A stretch of 64,000 nucleotides of DNA, from the NCBI GenBank assembly GCA_013327885.1, contig JABUMY010000008.1:124001-188000 (forward strand). Direction: 5' to 3'. Both the position numbers and the translations under genes were made by a program. Within the stretch, counting starts at the first letter, position 1; every line of letters begins with the position of its first letter. Source of the DNA: Flavisolibacter longurius. Lineage in GTDB: Bacteria; Bacteroidota; Bacteroidia; Chitinophagales; Chitinophagaceae. The notes under the pieces were generated by a model, which was not told the origin of the DNA, did no database searches, and was given only the letters and a program-made list of their open reading frames with translations. Below are positions 24,196-32,767 of this stretch, one piece after another.

Positions 24196-27100
24196 TCTTT
24201 CAGCTTGTTCAACTCTTCCTGTATATAACGGAGCGAGGTAGCAAGCGTTTTGGCTTTCGGCTTGCCGGAAAGTTCCAGGCTATCGAGCAAAAAACGCAGG
24301 TGATCGAGCTCGCTTTGTTTTTTTACCTCGGCACCGCCGCGGCTCCAGGCCGTTTCAATGGCTTCATACACGGCTTCTTTTTTCACACTGCCACCAGGCT
24401 CCATGCAAAGCTTTGTCAGCAGCACATGGGCACCATTCACCATTTGCCAAAAATCCATGTGCACTTCTTCCCCATCGCCGATGCGTAACACAGTATCCAT
24501 CCAGGTATAGGCCTGCTTTAGCTTGGGCAGGTTGTATTTACGCGGCGAAGCGCCACCCCAATGAAAACCCTTGCTTTCCTTGATCAGCATCAGCAAGCTT
24601 TCTATCTGCAGCCAGTTACAGAGTGGGTACAGGATGTTTCCGTTCTTGTTTTTGGCAATCAGGAAAGCTTCGTGGTATTGCTCCGCAGCATCCTGCAAGG
24701 CCTCCACCTGTTTTATTTTCACGGTTGTTTTTTGCGAAAGCGTTTTATACACAGATCCCAGCAGTGCATACCGCCGGCTTGTAGGCCCCACTACCGTCAG
24801 CATTTTAAAATCATTAAGCACCACTGCCAGCTCTTTTTCGGAAACCTGGCCGGCTGCCCGCAATTGCTTGTTACGCAGGATGCAAAGCCGCTCCAGTGAA
24901 TCCACTGAAAAGTTGGCTTCTTCATACTGCCGCAACCGGTCGAGCTTTTCAATGGCTTTTTCTTTTTCATTCAGTGCCGTATAGATCTGTGCTTCCCGCT
25001 CGGTGAGGGCACCATCCCTGAGACCGCTGCGGTCGATGGCTTTTTCAAGTTCTTCCAACTCTTCCAATATACGACCCTTATCATACCGGCCGCTTTCTAC
25101 CTTGTTGGCCAGGTTCACCAGGTCCACTTCCACCTCCATCGGCAAAACATAGGTTTTTTGTGCACGGCTGGTGGCTGCATAACTTTTAAACGAATAAAAC
25201 TGGTCGCCGTAACACTGGTAGGCGCCCCAGGTATTGGTATCAGGAAAATCGCTGTAGCAACGGCTGCGGGCTTCTCTCACGGCTTCACCAAACGGAGCCC
25301 CGGCAAACATCTGTTGATAAAAAGTTTGGGCAAACAAGAGGGCGGCGCCATCATGGACGGCCCACCCGGCAGCAATCACCGCCTTCACACCCATTTGTAT
25401 CAATTGCACGCCAATGTTGGCGGCCAACTTGTAATACTGCTGCGTTTTTCGCTCCGCTTCTTCATCTACATCACCCAGGTGGCAACAGTTGACAAAAACA
25501 AATTCCGGCACCTGGCTCATCTGGTCGATCTCTTTGGTGGAAAGGAACATGCCATTGCCAATAAGCATACCGGCCTGCCCGGGATTCTCCGCATCAAAAT
25601 CACCGTGGCCCGCCAGGTGAATGATCTTGTATTCGTCTTGGAAAATGGATTGTACGATCTCGGGGAAATCGGCGTTGATCTTTGCCTCCACGGTGTAGCC
25701 CTGCTCTTTTACGAGGGCCGTCACTGCTTCGGCTTCCTGCACAGCACCGGGTAACTGCGAAGCATAGCCGTAAAGATTCGGGTCGCCAATTACCAGGGCA
25801 TTGCGCTTGTACGAGCGGTTGACCTGGGTGCGGTACTCGCTGGTGGCCAACTGCCGAACCATTCCCGCACTTACGCAAAGTGGCTTGGCCTGCGTGGCCA
25901 TGTCCTGCAACAACTCCCAGGGGTAAGCAGCCGAGTGACTGTCCAGTTTCCATACCGTGTGGTTCTGGCTGCGCACGGCGTCCTTAAAATCGTTGGGGAT
26001 GAGAAGCTCAAAGATGGTTTTGGCAAGCTGTGGCGACCAGTCGTTTTTGGTGGAAGCCTGATCGATAAACTGCTGAATAAGCCTTGGATTGGAATTGAGG
26101 TTTCGCAGCTCTTCCCGCGCCGCACCGGTGGAGGCACTGAACTTTAAAATATTGTGCGGCTTTCGCTTGACGATGGAAACCGAAATGCGCTGCCACCAAT
26201 CCTGCTGCTCATCCAGCGGTACCCGCTTGCGAATGCCAAACAGCTTTTTAATGGCGTTGCGGGAAAGCACAATATTGAGACGGCTGTCGGCTTCCAGTTT
26301 TTTTACCGTGTAAAAGGCCTGCAGGGCCCTGTCTTCGTACAGCTCAACAAATTCAATATGACTAACGGTCTTGAGTAAGGGCTTATTCAGCCGCAGGATA
26401 CCTTCGTTGGCTTTCTGCACACCCAGGATGATGGACTTGATGGAGTTCTCTACGCTCAGGCCTCCATACCCCGCACCCACAATTACAGTAGATAGTCCAA
26501 TGCCACGCCGGAAAAGAAGATTAAATTCATGCGGGTTGATCTGCTCAAATTCGCGTAGCTCCAACAGGTAACGGCTCACACCCTGCGCTACGCTTTGCTC
26601 CAGTTTGTAGCCATTCAATTCACCGGGTTCGCCCAACCCAACCACAATGGCGCCTTTGGGACAGGTCTGATAAGAGAGCAGCACTTCGTTGGTGCCTTCC
26701 CGGCCGGGATAAAGATTCAGTGCATGCTTCTCCCGGAGCACTCCACCAAAGTTTGCGTCCAGCACCCCTTCGGCACCCAGGATACCGTCGCGGTAAAAAT
26801 GACCCACCACCAGCGGATAGCGGGCATCCCGCAGGTCGCCGTTGGCGATGCTGATGCGTACCGGTGCGGCCACGTCGGTCTCTTCTTGGAAAGGTGGAAT
26901 ACCCAGCACCACCGATTCGATATTACTTGGCGTAACGGGTATCACTTCGTAACGGGGCTTGTCAACCAACCGTCCACCACGTTGCCCTACCGATGGCGGC
27001 ACTTGCCGCAACCGGGCTGTTTGTCCTGTTTTCAACAAGTCGCGAAACGCAGGAAAAAGCTTTTCATCGTTCGCCAATTCGCCATGGATAGTGGTGCTGT

Positions 27101-29513
27101 AATAAAGTGCTTTGTTTTCGGCAAACACCGGCAAGATGCCCGATGCCCAGGTAACGCTGCCATCGCCTTCGGCCGTGCTTTTAAACACAAGGTTGCCGCC
27201 CCTTGCATCCGATTCAATGGCGTAGGTAGCGGTGGTAGAATCGCTGTGACCGGCCACATAAATAATGTTGCGGAAATCATCCCGGCCTAAAGAAGTATTG
27301 ATGCGGTCGCGGAACTTACGGAAGTTTTTCAGGATGGTTTCCGAAGGCTCTATTCCCAACCCATTGGAATAACGCAAGAGGGTGCGCCAGCTTTCGATAT
27401 TGCCAAAATCGTGGGGCGTAGTAGAAAGCGGGAGCAGGTTGTACAAGCCCGGGCAGGCACCAAACACTTCCAGCAATTCTTTTTTACCGTGTTTCAGGTC
27501 CAATAGACTGAGTTTGGTAATGTTGCCACCGCGGCCAACAAGGGTTTCAGGAATCAGGTAAGAGCCACCCAGCGGGCAGCCGAGGAAAAGAGCCCGGAAA
27601 CCGGGTGCAGCATTTAGGTCTTTCCATTTATCACCCAGGATCATAAACTCTCGGAAAAGCACACCGCCCATACTGTGGGCCAGCACATGAATCGGCTGGC
27701 CCTTTGACAGCAACTCTCCTATCAAGGCATTCAGGTCAAGGGCAACCTGCGACAGGTCCTGCCGCCAGTCGTAGGCATAAGCAATCACGTCATAACCACC
27801 TTCGGTGAGATGGCGGGCCAGTTTGCGGTAGCCGCTGCCCATCAAGGATGGCGCCGTAATGTTGGGCGTATCAATATCAAGTTGCAGGAGGTCGCCTTTT
27901 ACAAACCGCCAGAAATCCACCCAGATTCGTTCGTCATCGCGGTAAAGATTGGAGCCCATGATGCCGGGCATGATGATGGCAACGGGTTTTTTGCCACTGA
28001 CCTCGCGGTTCATCTTTACTTCCGACACCACAAAAGGCAGGGCGGCGTTGCGATTGGCTTCGGCAATATCGGCGGCTTCCAGTGGCGCAAAGCCGGGGAT
28101 GGTTTCGGTACGGCTTTGCAGGGCCCGGGCAATGGCTGTTTGCGAAGCCTTGCTCCGGAAATATTTTACGTGGTCGGTGCCCTGCTCGTCATCCAGGTAA
28201 AACTGCACGGCCTTGCGGCGCGGCGTTCCAAAATACATGGACCAGGTATCGACAACCATGTCGTTCTTCCGCCGGAAATAAAGCTTGGTGAGGATCACCA
28301 GAAGCGCTTTGAGTTCCAGGTGCAGCTTGCAGTTGCCGGCAATTACCGTCAGCGGCGCCTCGATCATGTTTGCCGGGTTGTTGAGCATTTTGATAAAAGG
28401 CGATTCCGGCGACATGGCTTCCAGTCCGGGCAACACCGCCACATCGGTTCGGCTTGAGGCTACCTGCGACAGCAGGGCTTTCACACCCATGTATACCGGG
28501 TTAGCGCCGGCACCGGTTCCAACGCCGACAAGATTGAGCAAAGTGTTGAGGTAGTGATCCAGGCGGTCGGCCAGCAACGAAGTACCCATGGAAGGGCTGG
28601 CCACGCGGATGAATTTATCCACCCGGATATTTTTTGTCCTGGCCTCGCGGTTAATAGCCTCCATCATTTCGCGGTCGGTGGCGCGGTCCTGCAGAAGCCC
28701 CAGTTCGGCCTCGCTAAAACCAACGGTACTGTTGCCGGCATTTACCCTTGCCAGCAGGTCGCCAACGAGTCCGCCGCGACTGTGTGTAATCAGGTGTAGC
28801 GTAATGTTAGATGGAAGCAATTCCAGCAACTGCTTTGTATTCTGCAGCGGCGATTCGGTGAGGGTTTTGTGCTCAAAGGCAAGGATGTTCTCGCCATAGG
28901 TATCAGTAATGGTTTTCCAAAGGCCGTGATCGGGCTTGTCGAGCAGGTCGCCAAAGGCACCTGCTGTGTTGGAATTGGTGCCATGAACAAAGAGCAGGTA
29001 AGGCTTGGAAAGATCGGTAAAAACGTCGGCCGTGCGTTTGCGGAATAGCGCATCCAAGAGGTAAAGCCCTGGCTGTGGCTGTACTTTTTCTTCAAGCCGT
29101 TTGGCAATTTGCTGCACGGCGCCGCCCACAACAGCCGCCGTTTTTTTGGGCTTGAACAAACTGATCACGTTAATGGCCAGGTCCTGCAGCACACCGCGGT
29201 CTGTCGACGCCTGCAGCACGCCGGGCACTTCCAGCACGTCTTCATCCAACCCGCGGTTGAGCGGAATGTTGAAGATCTCGTGAAATTCCTGGGCATTGCC
29301 GATCCAGGTGGTTTGGTCTTCAAAACGGATCTCCACAATGTCGCCGTTGTCTGTGATCTCCATCTCGTGTCTTGCTGAGAGGCTGCGGCTGTTACTGACC
29401 ACGACTGACTTTTCCAGGGTGAAGTTTTGAAATTCTTCAAAATCGGTGGAGAGCAGGGACTGCGTATCGTTTGCCGGGTTGAGGCTGCCGCTAACGATTA
29501 GTTTTTTTGCCAT
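24192..29513 (-). CDS. Giant dual alpha/beta-hydrolase, CHAT-protease multidomain protein
   Basis: A 1773-residue protein; the ATG at 29511-29513 (MAKKLIVSG) is used. Domains in order: (1) alpha/beta hydrolase, about 170-400, with FVHGTNSN and nucleophile S245 in THSRGG; (2) LCAT/PGAP1-like hydrolase, about 510-830, with IMPGIMGSNLYRD, AYDWRQD, nucleophile S614 in AHSMGG, GDGSV at 783-787 and candidate H810; (3) about 885-1040, resembling the macro-like N-terminal domain of M17 aminopeptidases (VVGLGEPGELNG); (4) CHAT caspase-like protease, about 1160-1445, with H1303 in LAGHGD and C1344 in NCCHLG, both dyad residues kept; (5) helical TPR-like tail, about 1450-1773. There is no signal peptide. 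CHAT proteases occur in bacterial immunity and regulated cell death (TPR-CHAT); a conflict role here is inference. Confidence 0.85.
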   Translation of the reverse strand: MAKKLIVSGSLNPANDTQSLLSTDFEEFQNFTLEKSVVVSNSRSLSARHEMEITDNGDIVEIRFEDQTTWIGNAQEFHEIFNIPLNRGLDEDVLEVPGVLQASTDRGVLQDLAINVISLFKPKKTAAVVGGAVQQIAKRLEEKVQPQPGLYLLDALFRKRTADVFTDLSKPYLLFVHGTNSNTAGAFGDLLDKPDHGLWKTITDTYGENILAFEHKTLTESPLQNTKQLLELLPSNITLHLITHSRGGLVGDLLARVNAGNSTVGFSEAELGLLQDRATDREMMEAINREARTKNIRVDKFIRVASPSMGTSLLADRLDHYLNTLLNLVGVGTGAGANPVYMGVKALLSQVASSRTDVAVLPGLEAMSPESPFIKMLNNPANMIEAPLTVIAGNCKLHLELKALLVILTKLYFRRKNDMVVDTWSMYFGTPRRKAVQFYLDDEQGTDHVKYFRSKASQTAIARALQSRTETIPGFAPLEAADIAEANRNAALPFVVSEVKMNREVSGKKPVAIIMPGIMGSNLYRDDERIWVDFWRFVKGDLLQLDIDTPNITAPSLMGSGYRKLARHLTEGGYDVIAYAYDWRQDLSQVALDLNALIGELLSKGQPIHVLAHSMGGVLFREFMILGDKWKDLNAAPGFRALFLGCPLGGSYLIPETLVGRGGNITKLSLLDLKHGKKELLEVFGACPGLYNLLPLSTTPHDFGNIESWRTLLRYSNGLGIEPSETILKNFRKFRDRINTSLGRDDFRNIIYVAGHSDSTTATYAIESDARGGNLVFKSTAEGDGSVTWASGILPVFAENKALYYSTTIHGELANDEKLFPAFRDLLKTGQTARLRQVPPSVGQRGGRLVDKPRYEVIPVTPSNIESVVLGIPPFQEETDVAAPVRISIANGDLRDARYPLVVGHFYRDGILGAEGVLDANFGGVLREKHALNLYPGREGTNEVLLSYQTCPKGAIVVGLGEPGELNGYKLEQSVAQGVSRYLLELREFEQINPHEFNLLFRRGIGLSTVIVGAGYGGLSVENSIKSIILGVQKANEGILRLNKPLLKTVSHIEFVELYEDRALQAFYTVKKLEADSRLNIVLSRNAIKKLFGIRKRVPLDEQQDWWQRISVSIVKRKPHNILKFSASTGAAREELRNLNSNPRLIQQFIDQASTKNDWSPQLAKTIFELLIPNDFKDAVRSQNHTVWKLDSHSAAYPWELLQDMATQAKPLCVSAGMVRQLATSEYRTQVNRSYKRNALVIGDPNLYGYASQLPGAVQEAEAVTALVKEQGYTVEAKINADFPEIVQSIFQDEYKIIHLAGHGDFDAENPGQAGMLIGNGMFLSTKEIDQMSQVPEFVFVNCCHLGDVDEEAERKTQQYYKLAANIGVQLIQMGVKAVIAAGWAVHDGAALLFAQTFYQQMFAGAPFGEAVREARSRCYSDFPDTNTWGAYQCYGDQFYSFKSYAATSRAQKTYVLPMEVEVDLVNLANKVESGRYDKGRILEELEELEKAIDRSGLRDGALTEREAQIYTALNEKEKAIEKLDRLRQYEEANFSVDSLERLCILRNKQLRAAGQVSEKELAVVLNDFKMLTVVGPTSRRYALLGSVYKTLSQKTTVKIKQVEALQDAAEQYHEAFLIAKNKNGNILYPLCNWLQIESLLMLIKESKGFHWGGASPRKYNLPKLKQAYTWMDTVLRIGDGEEVHMDFWQMVNGAHVLLTKLCMEPGGSVKKEAVYEAIETAWSRGGAEVKKQSELDHLRFLLDSLELSGKPKAKTLATSLRYIQEELNKLKD

Positions 29514-29537
29514 GGACTGCAATTGTATTGGTAAAGA

Positions 29538-29570
29538 AAAATGTAGCTAACAGGGATGGGTATACGAAAA
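29538..29570 (-). promoter_or_regulatory. Candidate promoter of the CHAT gene
   Basis: On the minus strand TACATTTT (29538-29545) differs from TAnnTTTG at one base, with TTTT (29567-29570) 21 bp upstream where TTTG is expected. The start codon follows 24 bp later. It is a weak consensus match, so low basal expression is plausible. Confidence 0.4.
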
Positions 29571-30019
29571 ACTGGTTTGTACAGGGTGGCAGATTGTTGC
29601 AAAACTGATCAGAGGGCAGAAAGGCTTCAAGGCTACAGGATCTGGCTTGGGCTCGGCAAGGCGGCAGGTTTCGAACGGCACAGGGCAAAGCCGTTTCAAT
29701 ATTAGGTTGATTTGGGAACTCCTGCAAGCATTACGGCTTTAATTTATTAACAGGTGGGAGGTTAAAGAACCTATATCGACCCTTCAGGGCTCTCTTCTCC
29801 CACAATTATTCTTTTCCTATGGCTTGCACCCCGGATTAATAGGTGTCTGCTTTTCAGGCCTTTCTAACCGTTTAGTTGCTTTTATGCTTTTGGGTCCACT
29901 AACGGTTTAATCGCTTGTTACCAATTGTTCGTTGCTATTCCGAATTACATTTCTTGTATGGGCATTGAGAGGACACGCCACGGATACCGGAAATAGCCAA
30001 GAACAACAATTAATTTACA

Positions 30020-30398
30020 ACAATCAATTCTCAATGTTCAAATCTCAAATGAGAAAACAATCCTTCCAAATATTCCCAATCCCGCTGGTTCAGCGCTTAT
30101 TGCGCATGAACTAAAGCTTTTAATTGCTGTGTGAAAAGGATAGCGCAATACAGCGCCTGCAATTTCTTGCCTACTAAGCCGATAATTTTATTTGTGTCAA
30201 GCAACGTGTAGTGAAGAATGTAGCGAAAGAGAAAGACTGCTTGCAATGTGAACCAAGCAACCAATAAAGAAAGGTCTTTGTGCGCTGGCCCGGAAAAAGC
30301 AGCGGAGCGTTTGCTTTTTCCTTGAACTTTTGGGTCCACCTTTTCGGGAGAGAAAAGGTGGAAAATGGCCTAAAGAAAAGTATGACCAAACCTAACAC
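30020..30398 (+). repeat. Structured intergenic repeat, copy B
   Basis: Direct copy of the element at 22775-23153. The right half is nearly identical (GTAGTGAAGAATGTAGCGAA, then GTGCGCTGGCCCGGAAAAAG); the left half is more diverged. The last hairpin keeps its stem, but here it is CCACCTTTT/AAAAGGTGG around CGGGAGAG, so the stem was shortened on both sides relative to copy A, which supports selection or mechanism for base pairing. The leftward 89-residue frame shares FKEKANAPLLFPGQRT with copy A only because the DNA is identical there. Confidence 0.8.
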
Positions 30399-30437
30399 CA
30401 CCAAAACGCATAGAATTTTCATTTCAGGAACACGGCA

Positions 30438-30463
30438 GGACATGCCAGGAGCATGTCCCTACG
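30438..30463. repeat. REP-like hairpin
   Basis: GGACATGC (30438-30445) and GCATGTCC (30451-30458) form a perfect stem around CAGGA, followed by CTACG. It shares the TCCCTACG arm with the palindrome at 6289 in the opposite orientation. Confidence 0.7.
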
Positions 30464-30483
30464 GCAAAGCGGCAGCCATCCTT

Positions 30484-30570
30484 TTATTTCATTTCCTTCC
30501 ACGCGGCCGCCTCTTTTTTAATAGCCCGCCAGTGCCAAATGATCAGTATCGTAAACAGGGTGAGAAGCAT
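30484..30570 (-). CDS. Possible tiny membrane protein (28 aa)
   Basis: ATG 30568-30570 to TAA 30484-30486. The product starts MLLTLFTILIIWHWRAIKKE: one hydrophobic helix and a basic amphipathic tail, a layout seen in genuine single-helix microproteins. No promoter or ribosome site is evident, and chance cannot be excluded. Confidence 0.2.
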   Translation of the reverse strand: MLLTLFTILIIWHWRAIKKEAAAWKEMK

Positions 30571-30825
30571 GGTGTTTTGTTTGCCTTTTGACAAAACAGA
30601 TGCTCTTTTCGTTTCAACCGGGCGGCCGTTTTTACAAAACTTTATAAAACAAGATCAAAAACGAAAAGACCAATAAATATTTTTCATTTTATAATTGGCA
30701 CCCATCAAGCCGTCTATGTAATGAAAAAATTGTAAGTAGAAACGCCTATCCCGCTGCATTCTTCCTGAACAAATCCGCTACCGGAATGTTAAGATGCTTA
30801 ACAAAAGAAAGAAACCTCTCCTTTT

Positions 30826-30860
30826 TTTGTTAGAATGATTTTTAATTCATATTACTTTTG
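30826..30860 (+). promoter_or_regulatory. Bacteroidota sigma-A promoter
   Basis: TTTG (30826-30829) and TACTTTTG (30853-30860), a perfect TAnnTTTG, with a 23-bp spacer; the ATG of the secreted protein follows at 30891. Confidence 0.7.
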
Positions 30861-30890
30861 CGCAGCACCGAAGATTTAAGCCGACGAAGA

Positions 30891-31298
30891 ATGGGAATTT
30901 GGAAACCGCTTTCAATATTGCTCCTTAGCCTTACACTGTTCGCAATGCCGTCCAATGCCGGCAACGCAAATCCTGTGTTGGCAAACGTGCAGCCCAGCCA
31001 TTTTTTTTCGCCGAAATTTCATTTTGCCGGGAAGCCGCTCAAAGCCCTCCACTTTTCCACCAACATTGAGTATTCGTTTCCCGATCATCTTTCCTTTGAG
31101 ATCGATGAGCTGCTGGTAACGAAAATGTACAAGATCAAAAAGAAGTACAAGCGGGTAGTGCCCGGCTCTTCCATGCTGCGGCAACCCGTTCGGGATGTTG
31201 ATATCCTACCTGTCAACATCTACATCAAGGAAACCTACAGCAAACCTTTTTTCGTTTCTCCCCTGCACCGGTTTCTCTTCCGGCTCACCCCGTTTTAA
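30891..31298 (+). CDS. Small secreted hypothetical protein
   Basis: A 135-residue protein from the ATG 30891, with a signal peptide (PLSILLLSLTLFAMPSNAG). The mature part is basic in the middle (KMYKIKKKYKRVVPG) and ends FFVSPLHRFLFRLTPF. No family is recognised. It has its own good promoter and lies 126 bp before the efflux adaptor gene on the same strand, but a functional link is unproven. Confidence 0.6.
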   Translation: MGIWKPLSILLLSLTLFAMPSNAGNANPVLANVQPSHFFSPKFHFAGKPLKALHFSTNIEYSFPDHLSFEIDELLVTKMYKIKKKYKRVVPGSSMLRQPVRDVDILPVNIYIKETYSKPFFVSPLHRFLFRLTPF

Positions 31299-31424
31299 GT
31301 TGTTCTGAACGCACCCCTTTTTACAGGTAGCCCCCACCGTGGGTACCGCACCGTTCTGCATCTGCCCACAACGCAGGTGCGCACAATTATACACAGGCAA
31401 TCTTAACAGCAAAAAACCAATCAC

Positions 31425-32540
31425 ATGAGACAATACTGGACAGGCGTCCTTGCCGCATCCGTTTTTATCGCCGGCTGCGCCAGCAATGCTACTGAAAACG
31501 AAACCCCTTCCGTTACCGAAGTCCCCGTTATCAAATTACAACAGACCGATACGGCGTTTCACCTCGACTATGTCGCCGACATCCAGTCAGTGAAGAACGT
31601 AGAGATCCGCTCCCGCGTCAACGGTTTCCTGGATAAAATTTACGTGGACGAAGGCAGTCCCGTCAAAAAAGGCCAGTTGCTTTTCCAGATCAGCAACCAG
31701 GAGTTGTACAATGAACTCAACAAAGCCAGGGCCAGCGTGCAAAGCGCCAAAGCCGCCGCCAAGATTGCGGAGCTGGAAATGGAACGGGTGAAAGTGCTGG
31801 TGGAGAAAAAAGTGATCGCTAAGTCGGAACTCGACCTTGCCGTTGCCCGCCTGGATGATGCCAATGCAAGAATTGCACAGGCAACCGCCGAAGTGGCCGA
31901 TGCGCAAACCAAGATCAGCTACCTCTCCGTACGGTCGCCTTTTAATGGCGTGATCGACCGCATCCCGATGAAGGCCGGCAGCCTGCTGACCGATGGCAGC
32001 CTGCTAACCAGCCTTTCTGACAACAACCAGATGTATGCTTACTTCAACGTGTCGGAGAACGAATACCTGCAGCACAAAAAAGCCACCAGTGAACGGCTGA
32101 AAGCTAACGGCGCTGCCGCACTGGTGCTGTCTGACGGTACCGCCTACCCGCACAAAGGCCTGATTGAAACCCAGGAAGCCGAGTTCTCCGGCAACACCGG
32201 TTCCATTGCCTTCCGCGCTAAATTCCCTAACCCCGAGGCCATGCTCAAACACGGCGCTTCGGGCAAGGTGCAGCTCATCACCAACCTGCAGCAAAAACTG
32301 CTGGTACCGCAAAAGGCCGTGCTGGAGATCCAGGACAAAAGCTTTGTGTTTGTGCTGGGCGCCGACAACACGGTGAAGATGAAAAGCTTTACGCCCAACC
32401 TGCGCATAGCCGATTATTTTGTGGTGGAAGACGGTCTGGCGCCGGGTGATGTGATCGTATACGAAGGCGTACAGAACATACGCGATGGCGCTCCCGTTAA
32501 GCCACGTTTTCAGCAGGCAGACCTGATGGCGGCAAACTAA
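31425..32540 (+). CDS. RND efflux periplasmic adaptor (membrane fusion protein)
   Basis: Adaptor subunit of a tripartite RND pump, joining the inner-membrane pump to the outer-membrane channel. 371 residues. The leader ends in lipobox FIAGC, so it is a periplasmic lipoprotein. Blocks in order: barrel-sandwich half (VEIRSRVNGFLDKIYVDEGS), a long alpha-hairpin (about residues 95-165, SVQSAKAAAKIAELEMERVK), the second lipoyl half (TKISYLSVRSPFNGVIDRIP), then beta-barrel and membrane-proximal domains (LVPQKAVLEIQDKSFVFVLG). The start ATG is 31425. The pump gene follows after 227 bp. Confidence 0.95.
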   Translation: MRQYWTGVLAASVFIAGCASNATENETPSVTEVPVIKLQQTDTAFHLDYVADIQSVKNVEIRSRVNGFLDKIYVDEGSPVKKGQLLFQISNQELYNELNKARASVQSAKAAAKIAELEMERVKVLVEKKVIAKSELDLAVARLDDANARIAQATAEVADAQTKISYLSVRSPFNGVIDRIPMKAGSLLTDGSLLTSLSDNNQMYAYFNVSENEYLQHKKATSERLKANGAAALVLSDGTAYPHKGLIETQEAEFSGNTGSIAFRAKFPNPEAMLKHGASGKVQLITNLQQKLLVPQKAVLEIQDKSFVFVLGADNTVKMKSFTPNLRIADYFVVEDGLAPGDVIVYEGVQNIRDGAPVKPRFQQADLMAAN

Positions 32541-32767
32541 ACAACACATTTTCCTGTGACAAGCCCCCATTGAAATGCATGCAGCCAGCAACAGTGGCTG
32601 CCGGCATTTCATCGTTGTGGCCACTGTCATCTTTACGTGAAAACTACACGGCGTGTTGCGCCGTTATCACCTTTCCTAAACGAAAGGCCACAGGCCTTTC
32701 CCATGCATTCATTTTTACAACTACTGCCCTGGCCTGAACCGTCCGTGGCAAGCGAAACAATTTTGAG
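32541..32767. other. Spacer inside the efflux operon
   Basis: This 227-bp gap between adaptor and pump genes is long for an operon. No gene, hairpin with U-tract or clear promoter was seen, so read-through is likely but a second promoter cannot be excluded. Confidence 0.35.

Larger units (their letters stand above)
29514..30890. other. Long non-coding stretch between CHAT gene and secreted protein gene
   Basis: About 1.4 kb without a convincing gene. It holds the CHAT gene promoter candidate, fragments that look REP-related (CCCTTCAGGGCTCT near 29781 and CTTGCACCCCGGATTAATA near 29823), a half REP-like site at 29971-29983 (GGACACGCCACGG), structured repeat copy B, a REP-like hairpin and one tiny frame. 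It reads as a graveyard of small repetitive elements. Confidence 0.6.

Noticed and set aside
24192-29513. Reading the CHAT protein as a peptidase M17
   Set aside because: Only the macro-like N-terminal part of M17 is suggested (VVGLGEP); the metal-binding catalytic domain of leucyl aminopeptidase is absent.
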